DNA of 64,000 nucleotides from an uncultured Cellvibrio sp. (GCA_946480695.1 CAMLKG010000019.1:1-64000), one strand, 5' to 3'; shown: positions 17,574-26,975, counted from the first letter of the stretch. Notes: generated from the sequence alone by a model not told the origin. Numbers and translations are program-made.

Positions 17574-18120
17574 AATTAATCCTTAAAAATTATCTCATTA
17601 GCCGATTCGTTAACTCGGTGGGAAATAATGCAGCCCAAAGATTTCACAATCATTTAAACGTGAAAATAACGGAAAGCTGTTTTCGCGAACCAGCTCTCAG
17701 AACAAAGAATTTAACTTACAAGTGTTTTTTTTATTGCTAGAAATTAAAATCCGCACCAAAAAATAGACGCGTTTTATTAATCAGATAAATGATTTAGCCG
17801 CAACGCTGCGCGACTTCTATAAACCCGGTTAATTTACTTTCATCTCACGTTTATCATCCGGGAAACAATTTAAGCGACATTTTTTCTATGGATCAGAGAA
17901 TACGCCTATTAAAAAAGTGAACAGGTCGCCATAATCGCGCGCCATTAAACAAATTTGGTTTTCAGGCGGATCAAGGTCCGTCCGAAGAAGTGTGAAAGCA
18001 GTAGAAATCCCTGTTTCGCTGAGATGGTCTGTCCATAGTGGGCGGATAAACTACTTTGATCTGAGGTTTTGTCGAAGTAAAAGGTAATTTTTTGACAACT
18101 GACACCCAAAGGAGTCGCAA
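17574..18120. other. 547-bp intergenic region between divergent genes
   Basis: I see no coding frame, RNA gene or strong terminator here. It must hold the promoters of the divergent acetaldehyde dehydrogenase gene and the two-gene operon at 18121. The last part has AAAGGAG, the ribosome binding site of the GTG start at 18121. No sigma-70 pair stood out by eye. Confidence 0.6.
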
Positions 18121-19377
18121 GTGGTTAAGCAACCCAAGCATTACTTTGAGGCCATATTGGGAGTTAATGCGCCTTGGTCAGTACAGGACGTTGCGATCGA
18201 CGAAAAAAATCGAATTATCCAAATTGAACTCTCTTACCAAATTGAAAAATCCCGCTTTTCTTTCTTTTCAAAAAACTCCGACACCCACAATAACCGCATT
18301 TCCGATGCCGGCTTTTCAAAACGCTGGCTGCATACCAGCATCGGCAATTACGCTTGTCATATAGTGTCCAACTTCTATGATCAAAGCACCGCAGGTTCAG
18401 GCATCAGCAAGGAATCCTTATTGCAGCCAGGCTTTGTTGGCGATGCAAATCGTAATTACACCCACGAATTGCGTCAGCAAGTAGCGCTTTCACATATTCG
18501 CGGCTTAGGGCCCGACGCAATTGCCAATATGCTGCGGGTAGACCAACAGGCGGTAGAAGAAATCATTGGCGATGTTGAAAAAACACCCGAGTCATATCGC
18601 ATGGCAACTTGTTTGCCCATGGAATCCGATCCTATTTGGGAGAACATGATCTACGACAGGTTTCACCTGAAAACCCAATTGTTTTCATTGAAACTCCTGC
18701 TTTCCAAGTTAAAGCTGACGATGATCGACCCCAAGATTGAAACGCGGATATCTGACTCGGTCAATGAATTGCGTAAATTTTTCATTTCACATGCCAATTC
18801 ATTGGATACCGAGTTCAGCCAAATCTGCGCGCTTTCAACCAAAAAACAATCCGTTGAGGAACGTCGCAGTACGGTGACCAAACTCGTACTGCCATCGTTG
18901 AAAAATAGTATTTGGTTAAAGCTCATCAGCGCCAAAATTGACCTTGGCTCTAATAACATGCCGTTGAATTTATTCCTGGTGAGATCGCGACACGCATTTC
19001 AAAATACGCAGGACAACAGTGTTCGCGTGGAAGTATTAAATCAATTGCGTGAGTTTTTTCGCAAAAATGCGCGCAACCTGAAACAGGAACTGATCCAGAT
19101 CAACCAAATAATGAATGCACCGGAAGAACATCAGCTCAGCTTACCGGATGAGCGCAGCGATGTTTGGAAACGTATCCTTAAAGATGACACATTCATTCCA
19201 AGTGCACATATTGCCTATAAATTACTGCTTTCTAATTTGCGCTCGCAAATCCTGATGAACCCTGATCCGGTTGTTGAACTCAATGCGGTTAGGCGAGTAA
19301 GAGATTTCATGAAGCATAACCAGCGATTCATGCAGCAAGAACTTCGCATGGTGATTAACAATGGGTATGCAAACTAA
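18121..19377 (+). CDS. Unrecognised protein: ISL3-transposase-like N-terminus plus three 66-residue repeats
   Basis: This 418-residue protein starts at a GTG with AAAGGAG 6 nt upstream. Residues 8-150 resemble the N-terminus of ISL3-family transposases. They show an opening W-V-V-D-strand segment, a degenerate zinc-finger region without the cysteine pairs, RWLHTSIGNY (68-77), and a helix-turn-helix-like LSHIRGLGPDAIANMLRV (123-140). No transposase catalytic domain follows. Residues 170-235, 262-327 and 346-411 are three repeats that align without gaps. They share Trp at position 4, an LxLLL-like helix at 21-25, LRxFF at 48-52 and Glu at 62. This suggests a domesticated DNA-binding protein with a new helical domain. 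It forms an operon with the next gene, 22 nt away. Function is unknown. Confidence 0.85.
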   Translation: MVKQPKHYFEAILGVNAPWSVQDVAIDEKNRIIQIELSYQIEKSRFSFFSKNSDTHNNRISDAGFSKRWLHTSIGNYACHIVSNFYDQSTAGSGISKESLLQPGFVGDANRNYTHELRQQVALSHIRGLGPDAIANMLRVDQQAVEEIIGDVEKTPESYRMATCLPMESDPIWENMIYDRFHLKTQLFSLKLLLSKLKLTMIDPKIETRISDSVNELRKFFISHANSLDTEFSQICALSTKKQSVEERRSTVTKLVLPSLKNSIWLKLISAKIDLGSNNMPLNLFLVRSRHAFQNTQDNSVRVEVLNQLREFFRKNARNLKQELIQINQIMNAPEEHQLSLPDERSDVWKRILKDDTFIPSAHIAYKLLLSNLRSQILMNPDPVVELNAVRRVRDFMKHNQRFMQQELRMVINNGYAN

Positions 19378-19399
19378 GTAACCTGCCAGGAGAGCTTGT

Positions 19400-20425
19400 A
19401 TGGCACAAGATACTGATATTCGTATTCGTAGCGCTTTGGTAACACGCGACCAAGCCGTGGAAAAAATTAACCGCGGTGAATACCTGGTTATTGCCGCGGA
19501 TGAGAGCGTATTAAACGATCTGCCTTCAGGAAACTGGATTGCGGGAACCATCCCCTACTTCATGACCACTGAAGGTGGCAAGGCTGACCGTGAGCATGTT
19601 TTTATCAACACCATCGAAGGTATCCAACCCAGTAATGCTCCACGCATTACCCTCTATGACGCGAATTCAATTTCGCGCATTGCACAGGAAGCCCCCGAGC
19701 ACGGTTTTACCATCGTCATTTTACCTGCTATGTCAGAAGTGCATTCATCCTATGCGCAAAATGCGCCCGATTATCCCAATATGTATTTCTCCCCGATTAT
19801 CGGCTGGATTTCCGGGGTCCATTTGGATGATATCGGCAGTCGCAGTGCCAAGGTCGGCTTCGGTCCGGCACGTGGTATGCTGTTCGACCAGCAAGCAGTT
19901 GCTATGCATGTTCCCTTGCCTTCGAGCCAACTGGCCAATATCAATATTGTTAATTTATTTACCCAGGGCCAGGGGCCGGAAATTAAATTCAAATCCACCG
20001 GCTTTTCGGTAAGCGATTGCATTATTAATGGCGAACCGACCAACCTGGCGGATTATATCAAGTACGCCAGGATCGATACCCGCTTACCACTGGTCGCCAA
20101 TTATTCAGGTGTGATGATTAACGTAAGTATCCAAAACCTGGATGAGGCTAACCGGAAAGTAGATTTATATGCGCCGGTGTTTAGTGATATCAGCTATCGC
20201 TTTGCCCAACCGGTCGATAATTACATTGAAAGCTTCAACAAAGAATTGTCAGCATCAGCCAGCGAAAATATTTCATTTTCGTGCAACTGCATTCTCAATT
20301 ATTTGTATTCAGAATTAGAAGGTAAAAAGACGCGCGATTTAACCGGGCCAATCACCTTTGGCGAGGTTGCATACCAATTGCTCAACCAAACGTTGGTTTA
20401 TCTCAATTTAAGCGGCTCCCGCTAA
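19400..20425 (+). CDS. Unrecognised protein with a FIST_C-like end, partner of the preceding gene
   Basis: This 341-residue protein has AGGAG seven nt before its ATG. It has no signal peptide or membrane segment. The N-terminal part contains GNWIAGTIPYFMTTEGG (about residues 45-61). The C-terminal part has a serine/cysteine segment (SFSCNCILNYLY) followed by GPITFGEVAYQLLNQTLVY. The order of a cysteine-containing segment, then G-x-FGE-x-A and LLNQT, resembles the end of FIST_C sensor domains, where FGE and HNQT occur. I infer a small-molecule-binding or sensor role at low confidence. Its operon ends at a strong terminator. It may supply the signal and the ISL3-like protein the DNA contact. 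Confidence 0.8.
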   Translation: MAQDTDIRIRSALVTRDQAVEKINRGEYLVIAADESVLNDLPSGNWIAGTIPYFMTTEGGKADREHVFINTIEGIQPSNAPRITLYDANSISRIAQEAPEHGFTIVILPAMSEVHSSYAQNAPDYPNMYFSPIIGWISGVHLDDIGSRSAKVGFGPARGMLFDQQAVAMHVPLPSSQLANINIVNLFTQGQGPEIKFKSTGFSVSDCIINGEPTNLADYIKYARIDTRLPLVANYSGVMINVSIQNLDEANRKVDLYAPVFSDISYRFAQPVDNYIESFNKELSASASENISFSCNCILNYLYSELEGKKTRDLTGPITFGEVAYQLLNQTLVYLNLSGSR

Positions 20426-20441
20426 CCAATACCATAAAACG

Positions 20442-20468
20442 AAAACGGCGGTTAACCCGCCGTTTTTT
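20442..20468 (+). terminator. Intrinsic terminator of the two-gene operon
   Basis: AAAACGGCGG pairs with CCGCCGTTTT around a short loop and is followed by T residues (TTTTTTAT). It begins 17 nt after the stop of the second gene. Confidence 0.9.
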
Positions 20469-20489
20469 ATGTCTACGTCAATCGTTTAT

Positions 20490-21014
20490 TTATCGCCCCG
20501 CCCCATAAGCCTGGATGTATTGCTGCAAGGTTTTTTCGTTGCGCTTGATAAATTCGATATCGCTGCGCGGTACCGCTAATACCGCCGGGTCTGCTTTTTC
20601 CTTTAATTGCCTGGCTTGCTCTTCCGTTACCTCGCCTAAATCACCCAATAAAAAATAAGCAGCGATAGCGTTGCCCAATCTGGTGCTTAAACGCATATAT
20701 TCCCCTACGGATTTCCATCCGTGTTTCTGGATAATATGGTTAGCCATCTCCTGCAAATTTTTGGATTTTAACAATGCATTTATTTTTTTATCCTGCTCCG
20801 CCGCGGATAATGCTTCGAAGGCTTTAATCTCGGTATCCGTGGAATTCATAGTATCGATTGCTTGCATAACCGGCGCTATGTCGCGATTGGTCTGCATCCA
20901 GCGCTGTACCGATTGCGCGTTTAAGGTATTGTTGTTTGGCAATAGCTGCGCATTTACCCATCCGGCGAACCCCATCAGGACAAAAGCGGATAGACAAAAT
21001 AACCATCTTTTCAT
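20490..21014 (-). CDS. Secreted or periplasmic alpha-helical protein, unknown
   Basis: The 174-residue product begins with a typical signal peptide (KRWLF, a hydrophobic core, then VNA before QLLPNN), so the mature protein starts at about residue 24. The rest is predicted helical, with charged segments such as AAEQDKKINALLKSKN. I do not recognise the family. The ATG at 21014 is chosen over a GTG one codon earlier because GGGAA is better placed for it. The next gene upstream is also on the minus strand with a 15-nt gap, so the two are probably co-transcribed. Confidence 0.75.
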   Translation of the reverse strand: MKRWLFCLSAFVLMGFAGWVNAQLLPNNNTLNAQSVQRWMQTNRDIAPVMQAIDTMNSTDTEIKAFEALSAAEQDKKINALLKSKNLQEMANHIIQKHGWKSVGEYMRLSTRLGNAIAAYFLLGDLGEVTEEQARQLKEKADPAVLAVPRSDIEFIKRNEKTLQQYIQAYGAGR

Positions 21015-21032
21015 CACATCAATTCCCTACAT

Positions 21033-21422
21033 TCAAGAAATACGCAATGTCACCGCGGTCGTGAGGGACCAAATCCAAAAGAAAAAGAAAACCAGGAAGG
21101 GAGTCAATATGCCCAGCGATAAACCGGCAACACCTTTACCCTCGTAATAGGGATAAAACACAAATAATTGAATCAGGGTTGGAATCAATGCAATGACAAA
21201 GCTACGGGCGAACAAGCTGCCGGAAAAAATGGGTAATAAAAACAAAAGCCCCCACAAGCCTCCCCACAGGATACGGGGATACATCCAATGGGGCGACACC
21301 GAACCGGGAAGGTTTACGTTAAGTGACTGGGTGATCCCATAACGCGTAAACAACCACATGACCACACACATCACCAAACCACCGAGACACCCGGCACCAA
21401 ATACCGTTAATGCATTTTTCAT
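21033..21422 (-). CDS. Small membrane protein with four predicted membrane segments
   Basis: The 129-residue product starts at MKNALTVFGAG and has hydrophobic stretches at about residues 5-22, 50-70, 75-95 and 100-125. The longer frame begins with a polar stretch unlike a membrane protein start, so I used the ATG at 21422. No family is recognised. It lies 15 nt before the secreted helical protein, in the same operon. Confidence 0.7.
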   Translation of the reverse strand: MKNALTVFGAGCLGGLVMCVVMWLFTRYGITQSLNVNLPGSVSPHWMYPRILWGGLWGLLFLLPIFSGSLFARSFVIALIPTLIQLFVFYPYYEGKGVAGLSLGILTPFLVFFFFWIWSLTTAVTLRIS

Positions 21423-21588
21423 AGCTATTACCCGAACAAATACTGACCAATTGCTACTGCCAACCTTTGACATTAGCGCCATCGATAATAGCCGACAGTG
21501 TAGCACTGCAAATTAACACTTGGTTACACGAAGTCATTAGTTTGAGCTGCTACAATAGCGGCTCAATTTGTAAACAGTGAAGTCAGCC

Positions 21589-23418
21589 ATGTTTCGTTTT
21601 TTTGAAAGCCTGATCAAACCCTTTCCACCGCAAGAACCCACCACGCCCCCCAAAACCCTCTACTCCTTTTGCCGGCATTACAGTCGCGGCGCTGAATTAT
21701 ATTTATTGGGCATGGCAATATTTACCGGGTTAATCGCTGTGCTTGAAGTATCGCTGTTTGGATTCCTTGGCAACCTGGTGGATTCGCTTAATAAGCATTC
21801 ACCGGCAACTTTTTGGAGCGACTCCCGCCAGGAATTAGTGTGGATGGCATTAATCCTCCTGGTTGGGCTGCCGGTATCAGTGTTAATGCACTCGCTATTA
21901 ATGCATCAAACCCTATTGGGGAATTTCCCGATGCGTATTCGCTGGCAGGCGCACCGCTTTTTGCTCGGCCAAAGCTATCAGTTTTACCAAAATGAATTTG
22001 CCGGCCGCATTGCAACCAAGGTAATGCAAACTGCACTTGCGGTGCGCGAAACCATCATGAAACTGCTGGATGTTTTACTCTATGTAATGGTGTATTTCGG
22101 CAGTATATTGGCGCTGGCTTTTTCGCTCGATTGGCGACTCGCATTACCCCTGATCGCCTGGTTTTTTGCCTATTGCAGCCTGCTTTATTATTTCCTGCCG
22201 CGCCTTTCCAAAATATCCACCCGACAGGCCCATGCCCGCTCCGACATGACGGGCCGCCTGGTTGATACCTATACCAACATTTCCACAGTGAAATTATTTT
22301 CCCACTCCAACCGCGAAGCAGAATATGCAAGGGAAGGCATGGAGTATTTCCTTTCCACTGTACATCCGCAAATGCGCCTTGCCACCCTGCTGGGCACAGC
22401 GGTATGGGTCATTAACGTAATATTGATATTCGCCATTGCCGCGACTTCCCTGTGGTTGTGGTCCAGTGCCGCAATTACCACCGGCGCGATTGCCGCAGCC
22501 GTGGGGTTGGTATTGCGCTTAAACGGAATGGCGCAATGGATTATGTGGGAAGTCTCCGCCCTGTTTGAAAATATGGGCACCGCGCGCGACGGTTTAAATA
22601 CCCTGTCACTTCCACGCGAAGTCCAGGACAACCCCAACGCACCGGCAATCGACATTACTCGCAGCGAAATTGACTTTAACGCTGTGAATTTTAATTACGG
22701 GAAAGCATCGGGTTTATTGGAAAACTTTAATTTGCATATTCAATCCGGCGAAAAAATTGGTTTGGTGGGGCGCTCAGGCGCAGGCAAATCCACCCTGGTA
22801 AATTTGTTGTTACGTTTTTACGATGTGGATTCCGGCACAATCCTGATTGATAACCAAAATATTGCCAATGTAAAACAGGAAAGCCTGCGCGCCCATATCG
22901 GTATGGTGACCCAGGACACCTCGCTGCTTCACCGCTCTATTCGCGATAACCTCCTGTACGGAAAGCCCAATGCAACTGAAGAGGAAATGATTCGTGCCGC
23001 CCAACAGGCGGAAGCCCATGAATTCATCATGAACCTTGTAGATAACGAGGGCCGCAAAGGTTATGACGCGCACGTGGGCGAACGTGGGGTGAAACTTTCC
23101 GGCGGCCAACGCCAGCGCATCGCCATTGCGCGGGTGCTTATTAAAAACGCACCGATTTTAATTATGGATGAAGCGACTTCAGCGCTGGACTCGGAAGTGG
23201 AAGCAGCGATCCAGGCCAATTTAACCACCCTGATGCAAGGCAAAACGGTAATCGCCATTGCGCATCGGTTATCCACCATTGCGGCGCTGGATCGTTTGAT
23301 TGTGTTGGATAAAGGCCGGATTATCGAGCAAGGTACACACAATGAATTGCTTGCACTCAATGGTGTTTATGCCCATTTATGGGCGCACCAATCCGGCGGG
23401 TTCCTGGGTGAATTTTAA
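21589..23418 (+). CDS. ABC exporter, fused membrane and ATP-binding domains
   Basis: This 609-residue half-transporter has a membrane domain of about 330 residues followed by a nucleotide-binding domain. The motifs are intact: Walker A GLVGRSGAGKST, signature LSGGQRQR, Walker B ILIMDEATSALD and the H-loop AIAHRLSTI. It should act as a homodimer in the inner membrane. The layout is that of MsbA-like and multidrug exporters, and the substrate cannot be told from sequence. An upstream GTG (21577) would add four residues; neither start has a strong ribosome binding site. A terminator follows directly. Confidence 0.93.
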   Translation: MFRFFESLIKPFPPQEPTTPPKTLYSFCRHYSRGAELYLLGMAIFTGLIAVLEVSLFGFLGNLVDSLNKHSPATFWSDSRQELVWMALILLVGLPVSVLMHSLLMHQTLLGNFPMRIRWQAHRFLLGQSYQFYQNEFAGRIATKVMQTALAVRETIMKLLDVLLYVMVYFGSILALAFSLDWRLALPLIAWFFAYCSLLYYFLPRLSKISTRQAHARSDMTGRLVDTYTNISTVKLFSHSNREAEYAREGMEYFLSTVHPQMRLATLLGTAVWVINVILIFAIAATSLWLWSSAAITTGAIAAAVGLVLRLNGMAQWIMWEVSALFENMGTARDGLNTLSLPREVQDNPNAPAIDITRSEIDFNAVNFNYGKASGLLENFNLHIQSGEKIGLVGRSGAGKSTLVNLLLRFYDVDSGTILIDNQNIANVKQESLRAHIGMVTQDTSLLHRSIRDNLLYGKPNATEEEMIRAAQQAEAHEFIMNLVDNEGRKGYDAHVGERGVKLSGGQRQRIAIARVLIKNAPILIMDEATSALDSEVEAAIQANLTTLMQGKTVIAIAHRLSTIAALDRLIVLDKGRIIEQGTHNELLALNGVYAHLWAHQSGGFLGEF

Positions 23419-23427
23419 GAATTTTTG

Positions 23428-23460
23428 GGCGGGTTGGATTAACCCGCCGAATTATTTTTT
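23428..23460 (+). terminator. Terminator after the ABC exporter
   Basis: GGCGGGTT pairs with AACCCGCC around a 5-nt loop, followed after GAATTA by a run of T residues. It overlaps the 3' end of the minus-strand gene at 23452. Confidence 0.75.
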
Positions 23461-23697
23461 AACGAAGTAAGTATCCCATATCAACAAAACCACACCGATA
23501 AAAAAACCGATGTGGGCAAGCATGGCACCGATTGCAAATATCCAGCTTGATACAACTGGATCGCTATTTTCCCCGCCAAAATACGTAAAAAACATAATGG
23601 GCAATGCGCAAACCACAACCAGCATGAGGCTCAGTGCAATAATTTTAATGCCGCGCGGGGAATTACTACGCAAAACTGTACGAACAGGGTTCCACAT
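23452..23697 (-). CDS. Small membrane protein, unknown
   Basis: The 81-residue product (from MWNPVRTV) has two predicted membrane helices, at about residues 18-38 and 50-72, and ends in basic residues. It begins 6 nt after the DUF2058 stop, so it belongs to that transcript; a GTG 12 nt earlier would overlap that gene. No family is recognised. Confidence 0.6.
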   Translation of the reverse strand: MWNPVRTVLRSNSPRGIKIIALSLMLVVVCALPIMFFTYFGGENSDPVVSSWIFAIGAMLAHIGFFIGVVLLIWDTYFVKK

Positions 23698-23702
23698 GCG
23701 GC

Positions 23703-24248
23703 TTACCACATCAAGTCATCGGGAATGACATAATCCTTGTAAGGATCGTCTTCATCCATTTGTTGCGCTGATTTGGTATTAGCCACGACAACGGCATGTT
23801 GGTCACGCTGCGCAATCTTATCGGCAACGATACGTGGAACCAATTCATATCCCTCCCCCAGTTTTACCACTGCCAGCACACCGCGGATAATTTGTTCCTG
23901 CACCGTTTTGGAAACGCGGATTTTTTTAATCAACTTCCCATGGGTAAAGTTGTATTCCACATCATTTTGACCGGCACCTTTCGGCTGGCGATGGTTTTCG
24001 ATTAATTGCTTGATTTGCGCCGCTATGGCTTTTTGCTGGAGTTCCAGATCCCGTTGGCGATTTAATTCGCGGTCGCGCTCGGCTTTTTCCGCGCGCGCCT
24101 GTTCGGCAGAGAGTTTTATTTCGTCCGCCTTTTCTTCGCTTGAGCGACGCGCCACATTGGCCTCTTTACGTTTTTCTTTATTGGCTTGCTTGGCTTTTTT
24201 CGGGTCTATTAAGCCGGCTTTTAACAGTTGGTCTTGCAGGGAGGCCAT
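23703..24248 (-). CDS. DUF2058 family protein (YaiL-like)
   Basis: This 181-residue protein has a long Lys/Glu/Arg-rich helix (residues 18-85), followed by a compact C-terminal part with YNFTHGKLIKKIRVSKTVQEQI and VPRIVADKI, the core of DUF2058. E. coli YaiL is the family reference. I started at MASLQDQLLKAGL, the conserved family opening. The biochemical role is not established; association with nucleic acids or nucleoid has been suggested for the family. It is followed by a small membrane protein gene. Confidence 0.85.
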   Translation of the reverse strand: MASLQDQLLKAGLIDPKKAKQANKEKRKEANVARRSSEEKADEIKLSAEQARAEKAERDRELNRQRDLELQQKAIAAQIKQLIENHRQPKGAGQNDVEYNFTHGKLIKKIRVSKTVQEQIIRGVLAVVKLGEGYELVPRIVADKIAQRDQHAVVVANTKSAQQMDEDDPYKDYVIPDDLMW

Positions 24249-24423
24249 AGCGATTCTCTTTACAATCACATGTTAAATTTGGATAAGGGTGGGCGGCTAT
24301 TATGCCAGCATAGGAGCACCGGCACCTACCCCAATTCACCCGCTACCATAACCAATATAAGCTTTAGCCGATACGAAAAAAGGAGCGGCTGGTATCATTC
24401 GCATACATTGTCAGGCATACCAC

Positions 24424-25596
24424 ATGAATCAAAAAACTACCTGGGACATTTTCTGCCGCGTCATCGATAACTTCGGCGATATCGGCGTTTGCTGGCGGCT
24501 CGCGCGCCAGTTAGCCGTTGAACACCAACAATCGGTGAGGTTGTGGGTCGATGATTTGCATTCATTGATGCGCATTTGGCCCGAGGCAGCCGACCTTCCC
24601 CGGCAATGGCTGGCGGGGGTTGATGTGCGTCGCTGGCCGGAACAATTTCCGGCAAATATCGACCTAGCGCAGGTAGTTATCGAAGCCTTTGCCTGTGATA
24701 TTCCCCATTCCTACCTTCAAGCGATGGCGGCCAGCAAACGCACAGGAACGGCACCAACCTGGATTAACCTCGAATACTTAAGCGCGGAAGAATGGGTTGA
24801 GGGTTGTCACCTCATGGCATCGGTACACCCATCTACAGGCCTCCGCAAAAGTTTCTTTTTCCCGGGTTTTACTCCGGCCACCGGGGGTTTGTTGCGTGAG
24901 CAGAACCTCATAGAAGATCGAGATAGTTTCGATAAGTCATTATTTTTAAATAGCATCGGTACCAGGGTTGCCCCCGAAACCCTATTGGTTTCACTCTTCG
25001 CCTACGAAAACCCGGCAATAGGATCCTTATTAGCCGCCTGGTCCGCTTCAACTCGCCCTGTTCACTGCCTGGTCCCGCAAGGCAAGATATCGGGCAGTAT
25101 CAACCAAACCCTGGCTCACCCGCTGGAACCCGGTCAGCCGCATACAAACGGGAATTTGCGCCTGGAGCTAATCCCATTCCTCACCCAAACCCAATACGAT
25201 CATCTGCTCTGGGCTTGCGATATTAATTTTGTTCGAGGCGAGGATTCATTTGTACGGGCACAGTGGGCAGCAAAACCGTTTGTGTGGCATATCTATCCGC
25301 AGGATGATCAGGCCCACATGGTCAAGTTAAACGCTTTCCTAAAGCTTTTCCTCGCCGATAAAAGTCATGATTTTGCCGGTAACCTGCGCGCATCCTGGCA
25401 AAACTGGAATGAGTTTGGAGACATGCGCCATTGTTGGGAAGGCTTGGTCCTGCAACTACCGGAATGGCAATCGGCCACGCGCGCATGGAGCCGGGAATTG
25501 GTGGCCCAAACCGATTTGGCGAGCCAGTTAATGAACCTGGCGACACATTCCAAGGGCAAAAAAAGCACTACAGAAAAACCGCAAAGCCCTGTATAG
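24424..25596 (+). CDS. earP: EF-P arginine rhamnosyltransferase
   Basis: EarP transfers rhamnose from dTDP-rhamnose to Arg32 of elongation factor P, which restores translation through polyproline stretches. The 390-residue product has the family opening DIFCRVIDNFGDIGVCWRLARQL (residues 9-30) and the late sugar-nucleotide segment FVRGEDSFVRAQWAAKPFVWHIYPQ. Its target gene, efp, lies 99 bp downstream on the same strand, and EF-P has the Arg32 that the enzyme needs. Family membership is therefore confirmed by context. Confidence 0.97.
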   Translation: MNQKTTWDIFCRVIDNFGDIGVCWRLARQLAVEHQQSVRLWVDDLHSLMRIWPEAADLPRQWLAGVDVRRWPEQFPANIDLAQVVIEAFACDIPHSYLQAMAASKRTGTAPTWINLEYLSAEEWVEGCHLMASVHPSTGLRKSFFFPGFTPATGGLLREQNLIEDRDSFDKSLFLNSIGTRVAPETLLVSLFAYENPAIGSLLAAWSASTRPVHCLVPQGKISGSINQTLAHPLEPGQPHTNGNLRLELIPFLTQTQYDHLLWACDINFVRGEDSFVRAQWAAKPFVWHIYPQDDQAHMVKLNAFLKLFLADKSHDFAGNLRASWQNWNEFGDMRHCWEGLVLQLPEWQSATRAWSRELVAQTDLASQLMNLATHSKGKKSTTEKPQSPV

Positions 25597-25695
25597 TAGC
25601 GCGCCGATTTCGAACCCATGGGAAACCTGGCGGTGCGCGCCGCGTGGGTCAAGGTCTCCCGTCTTTACTTAACTATTTGCAAACTGGGATTTACC

Positions 25696-26256
25696 ATGAA
25701 AATTGCACAAGACTGCCGCGCTGGCAACGTCGTAATGATCGACGGCTCACCTTGGGTTATCCAAAAAGCGGAATACAACAAATCCGGCCGTAACGCCGCG
25801 GTTGTAAAAATGAAACTCAAAAACCTGCTCAATGGCGTCAACACCGAAACCGTGTACAAAGCCGATGAGAAATTCGAAGACATCCAATTGGATCGCAAAG
25901 AAGTAACCTATTCCTACTACGCAGACCCGATGTACGTATTCATGGACCCTGAGTTCAACCAATACGAAGTCACTGGCGAAGAGTTGGGCGACCTGCTTCC
26001 ATGGATAGAAGATGGCATGGAAGACGTGTGCGACGCGGTTTTCTATGAAGGCAAAGTTATTTCTGTAACTCCACCAAACTCAATCATCCGTGAAGTGGCT
26101 TACACCGAACCCGCCGTTCGTGGCGATACGTCCGGTAAAGTGATGAAAACAGCCAAACTCAAGAATGGTACTGAATTACAAGTGGCTGCTTTCGTCGAAA
26201 TCGGTCAAAAAATTATCATTGATGCCCGTACCGGGGAATACAAATCACGCGCTTAA
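25696..26256 (+). CDS. efp: Elongation factor P, arginine type
   Basis: EF-P binds stalled ribosomes and promotes peptide bond formation at consecutive prolines. The 186-residue protein begins [13 protein letters not shown], and residues 29-33 are KSGRN, placing Arg32 at the tip of the domain I loop. This is the EarP/rhamnose type, not the lysine/EpmA type. The start at 25696 has GGGAT upstream and gives the family's normal length. It is followed by a strong terminator. Confidence 0.98.
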   Translation: MKIAQDCRAGNVVMIDGSPWVIQKAEYNKSGRNAAVVKMKLKNLLNGVNTETVYKADEKFEDIQLDRKEVTYSYYADPMYVFMDPEFNQYEVTGEELGDLLPWIEDGMEDVCDAVFYEGKVISVTPPNSIIREVAYTEPAVRGDTSGKVMKTAKLKNGTELQVAAFVEIGQKIIIDARTGEYKSRA

Positions 26257-26277
26257 GCAGTGAAGTGTAATTCACCC

Positions 26278-26306
26278 AATGGCGCCCTGGTGGCGCCATT
26301 TTTATT
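26278..26306 (+). terminator. Terminator after efp
   Basis: AATGGCGCC and GGCGCCATT pair around CTGGT, followed by TTTTATTT. It lies 21 nt after the efp stop. Confidence 0.88.
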
Positions 26307-26381
26307 TCAGGTAATGCGTGGCAAGCTGGATCCCAGGCAAATTCTGTCGATCACTCACGATGGTTCATTTTTCGTGAGCTA

Positions 26382-26975
26382 TCATCGTTTACTCAAAGCC
26401 AAATAAATCCTGGGCAAAAATAATAAAACCAGGATCAATCCAAACAATACCCCCTCAAAATAACTGGACCTCACCTGCATGAATACATGTATCCATGCCA
26501 ATACAGCAATCAGGTAAATGCTTTTATGCAACCTGGCCCAGTTTTTCCCCAAACGCCGCATCATGGCTTGGGTCGATGTAATACCCAACATAATTAATAA
26601 AATAACCGCGGGAATCGTAACCAAAATATAAGGGCGTTCAATCATTTCCTTTGCAAAGCGGGAAAAATCCGTCCCGAGGATAAACACCCAGAATGCCGCA
26701 ACATGTAAAAGCGCATAGAACAAGGTAAACAAACCCAACATTCGCCTATGCGCCTGTAACCAGCGAAAATGAACGCCTGGGAAATTAATTAATCGCCGCA
26801 ACGGCGTCACGGCGAGGGTAAGGAATAAAAAATAAATTGCCCATTCCCCGGTAAACAGCACAATCGTCTTTGCAGGGTCAGCCCCCAATTGATTGGTATA
26901 GGTCTTATAACCGATAAAAAGCAATGGAATTAATGAACACCCGAAGACCAGTACTCTTCTCCATAAAACGGGCAT
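26382..26975 (-). CDS. msrQ: MsrQ haem-binding membrane subunit
   Basis: This 197-residue integral membrane protein (formerly YedZ) binds haem and passes quinol electrons to MsrP for repair of oxidised methionine in the periplasm. At least five hydrophobic segments are seen. Conserved histidines occur in LQAHRRMLG, LLHVAAFWV and WARLHKSIYLIAVLAWIHVF. It follows msrP in the same operon with a 66-nt gap. Length is usual. Confidence 0.94.
   Translation of the reverse strand: MPVLWRRVLVFGCSLIPLLFIGYKTYTNQLGADPAKTIVLFTGEWAIYFLFLTLAVTPLRRLINFPGVHFRWLQAHRRMLGLFTLFYALLHVAAFWVFILGTDFSRFAKEMIERPYILVTIPAVILLIMLGITSTQAMMRRLGKNWARLHKSIYLIAVLAWIHVFMQVRSSYFEGVLFGLILVLLFLPRIYLALSKR

Noticed and set aside
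18121..19377. Intact insertion sequence
   Set aside because: No catalytic transposase domain, terminal inverted repeats or target duplications were seen around the ISL3-like gene.
21540..21560. TACAAT as a -10 for the ABC exporter
   Set aside because: No acceptable -35 lies at 16-18 bp.
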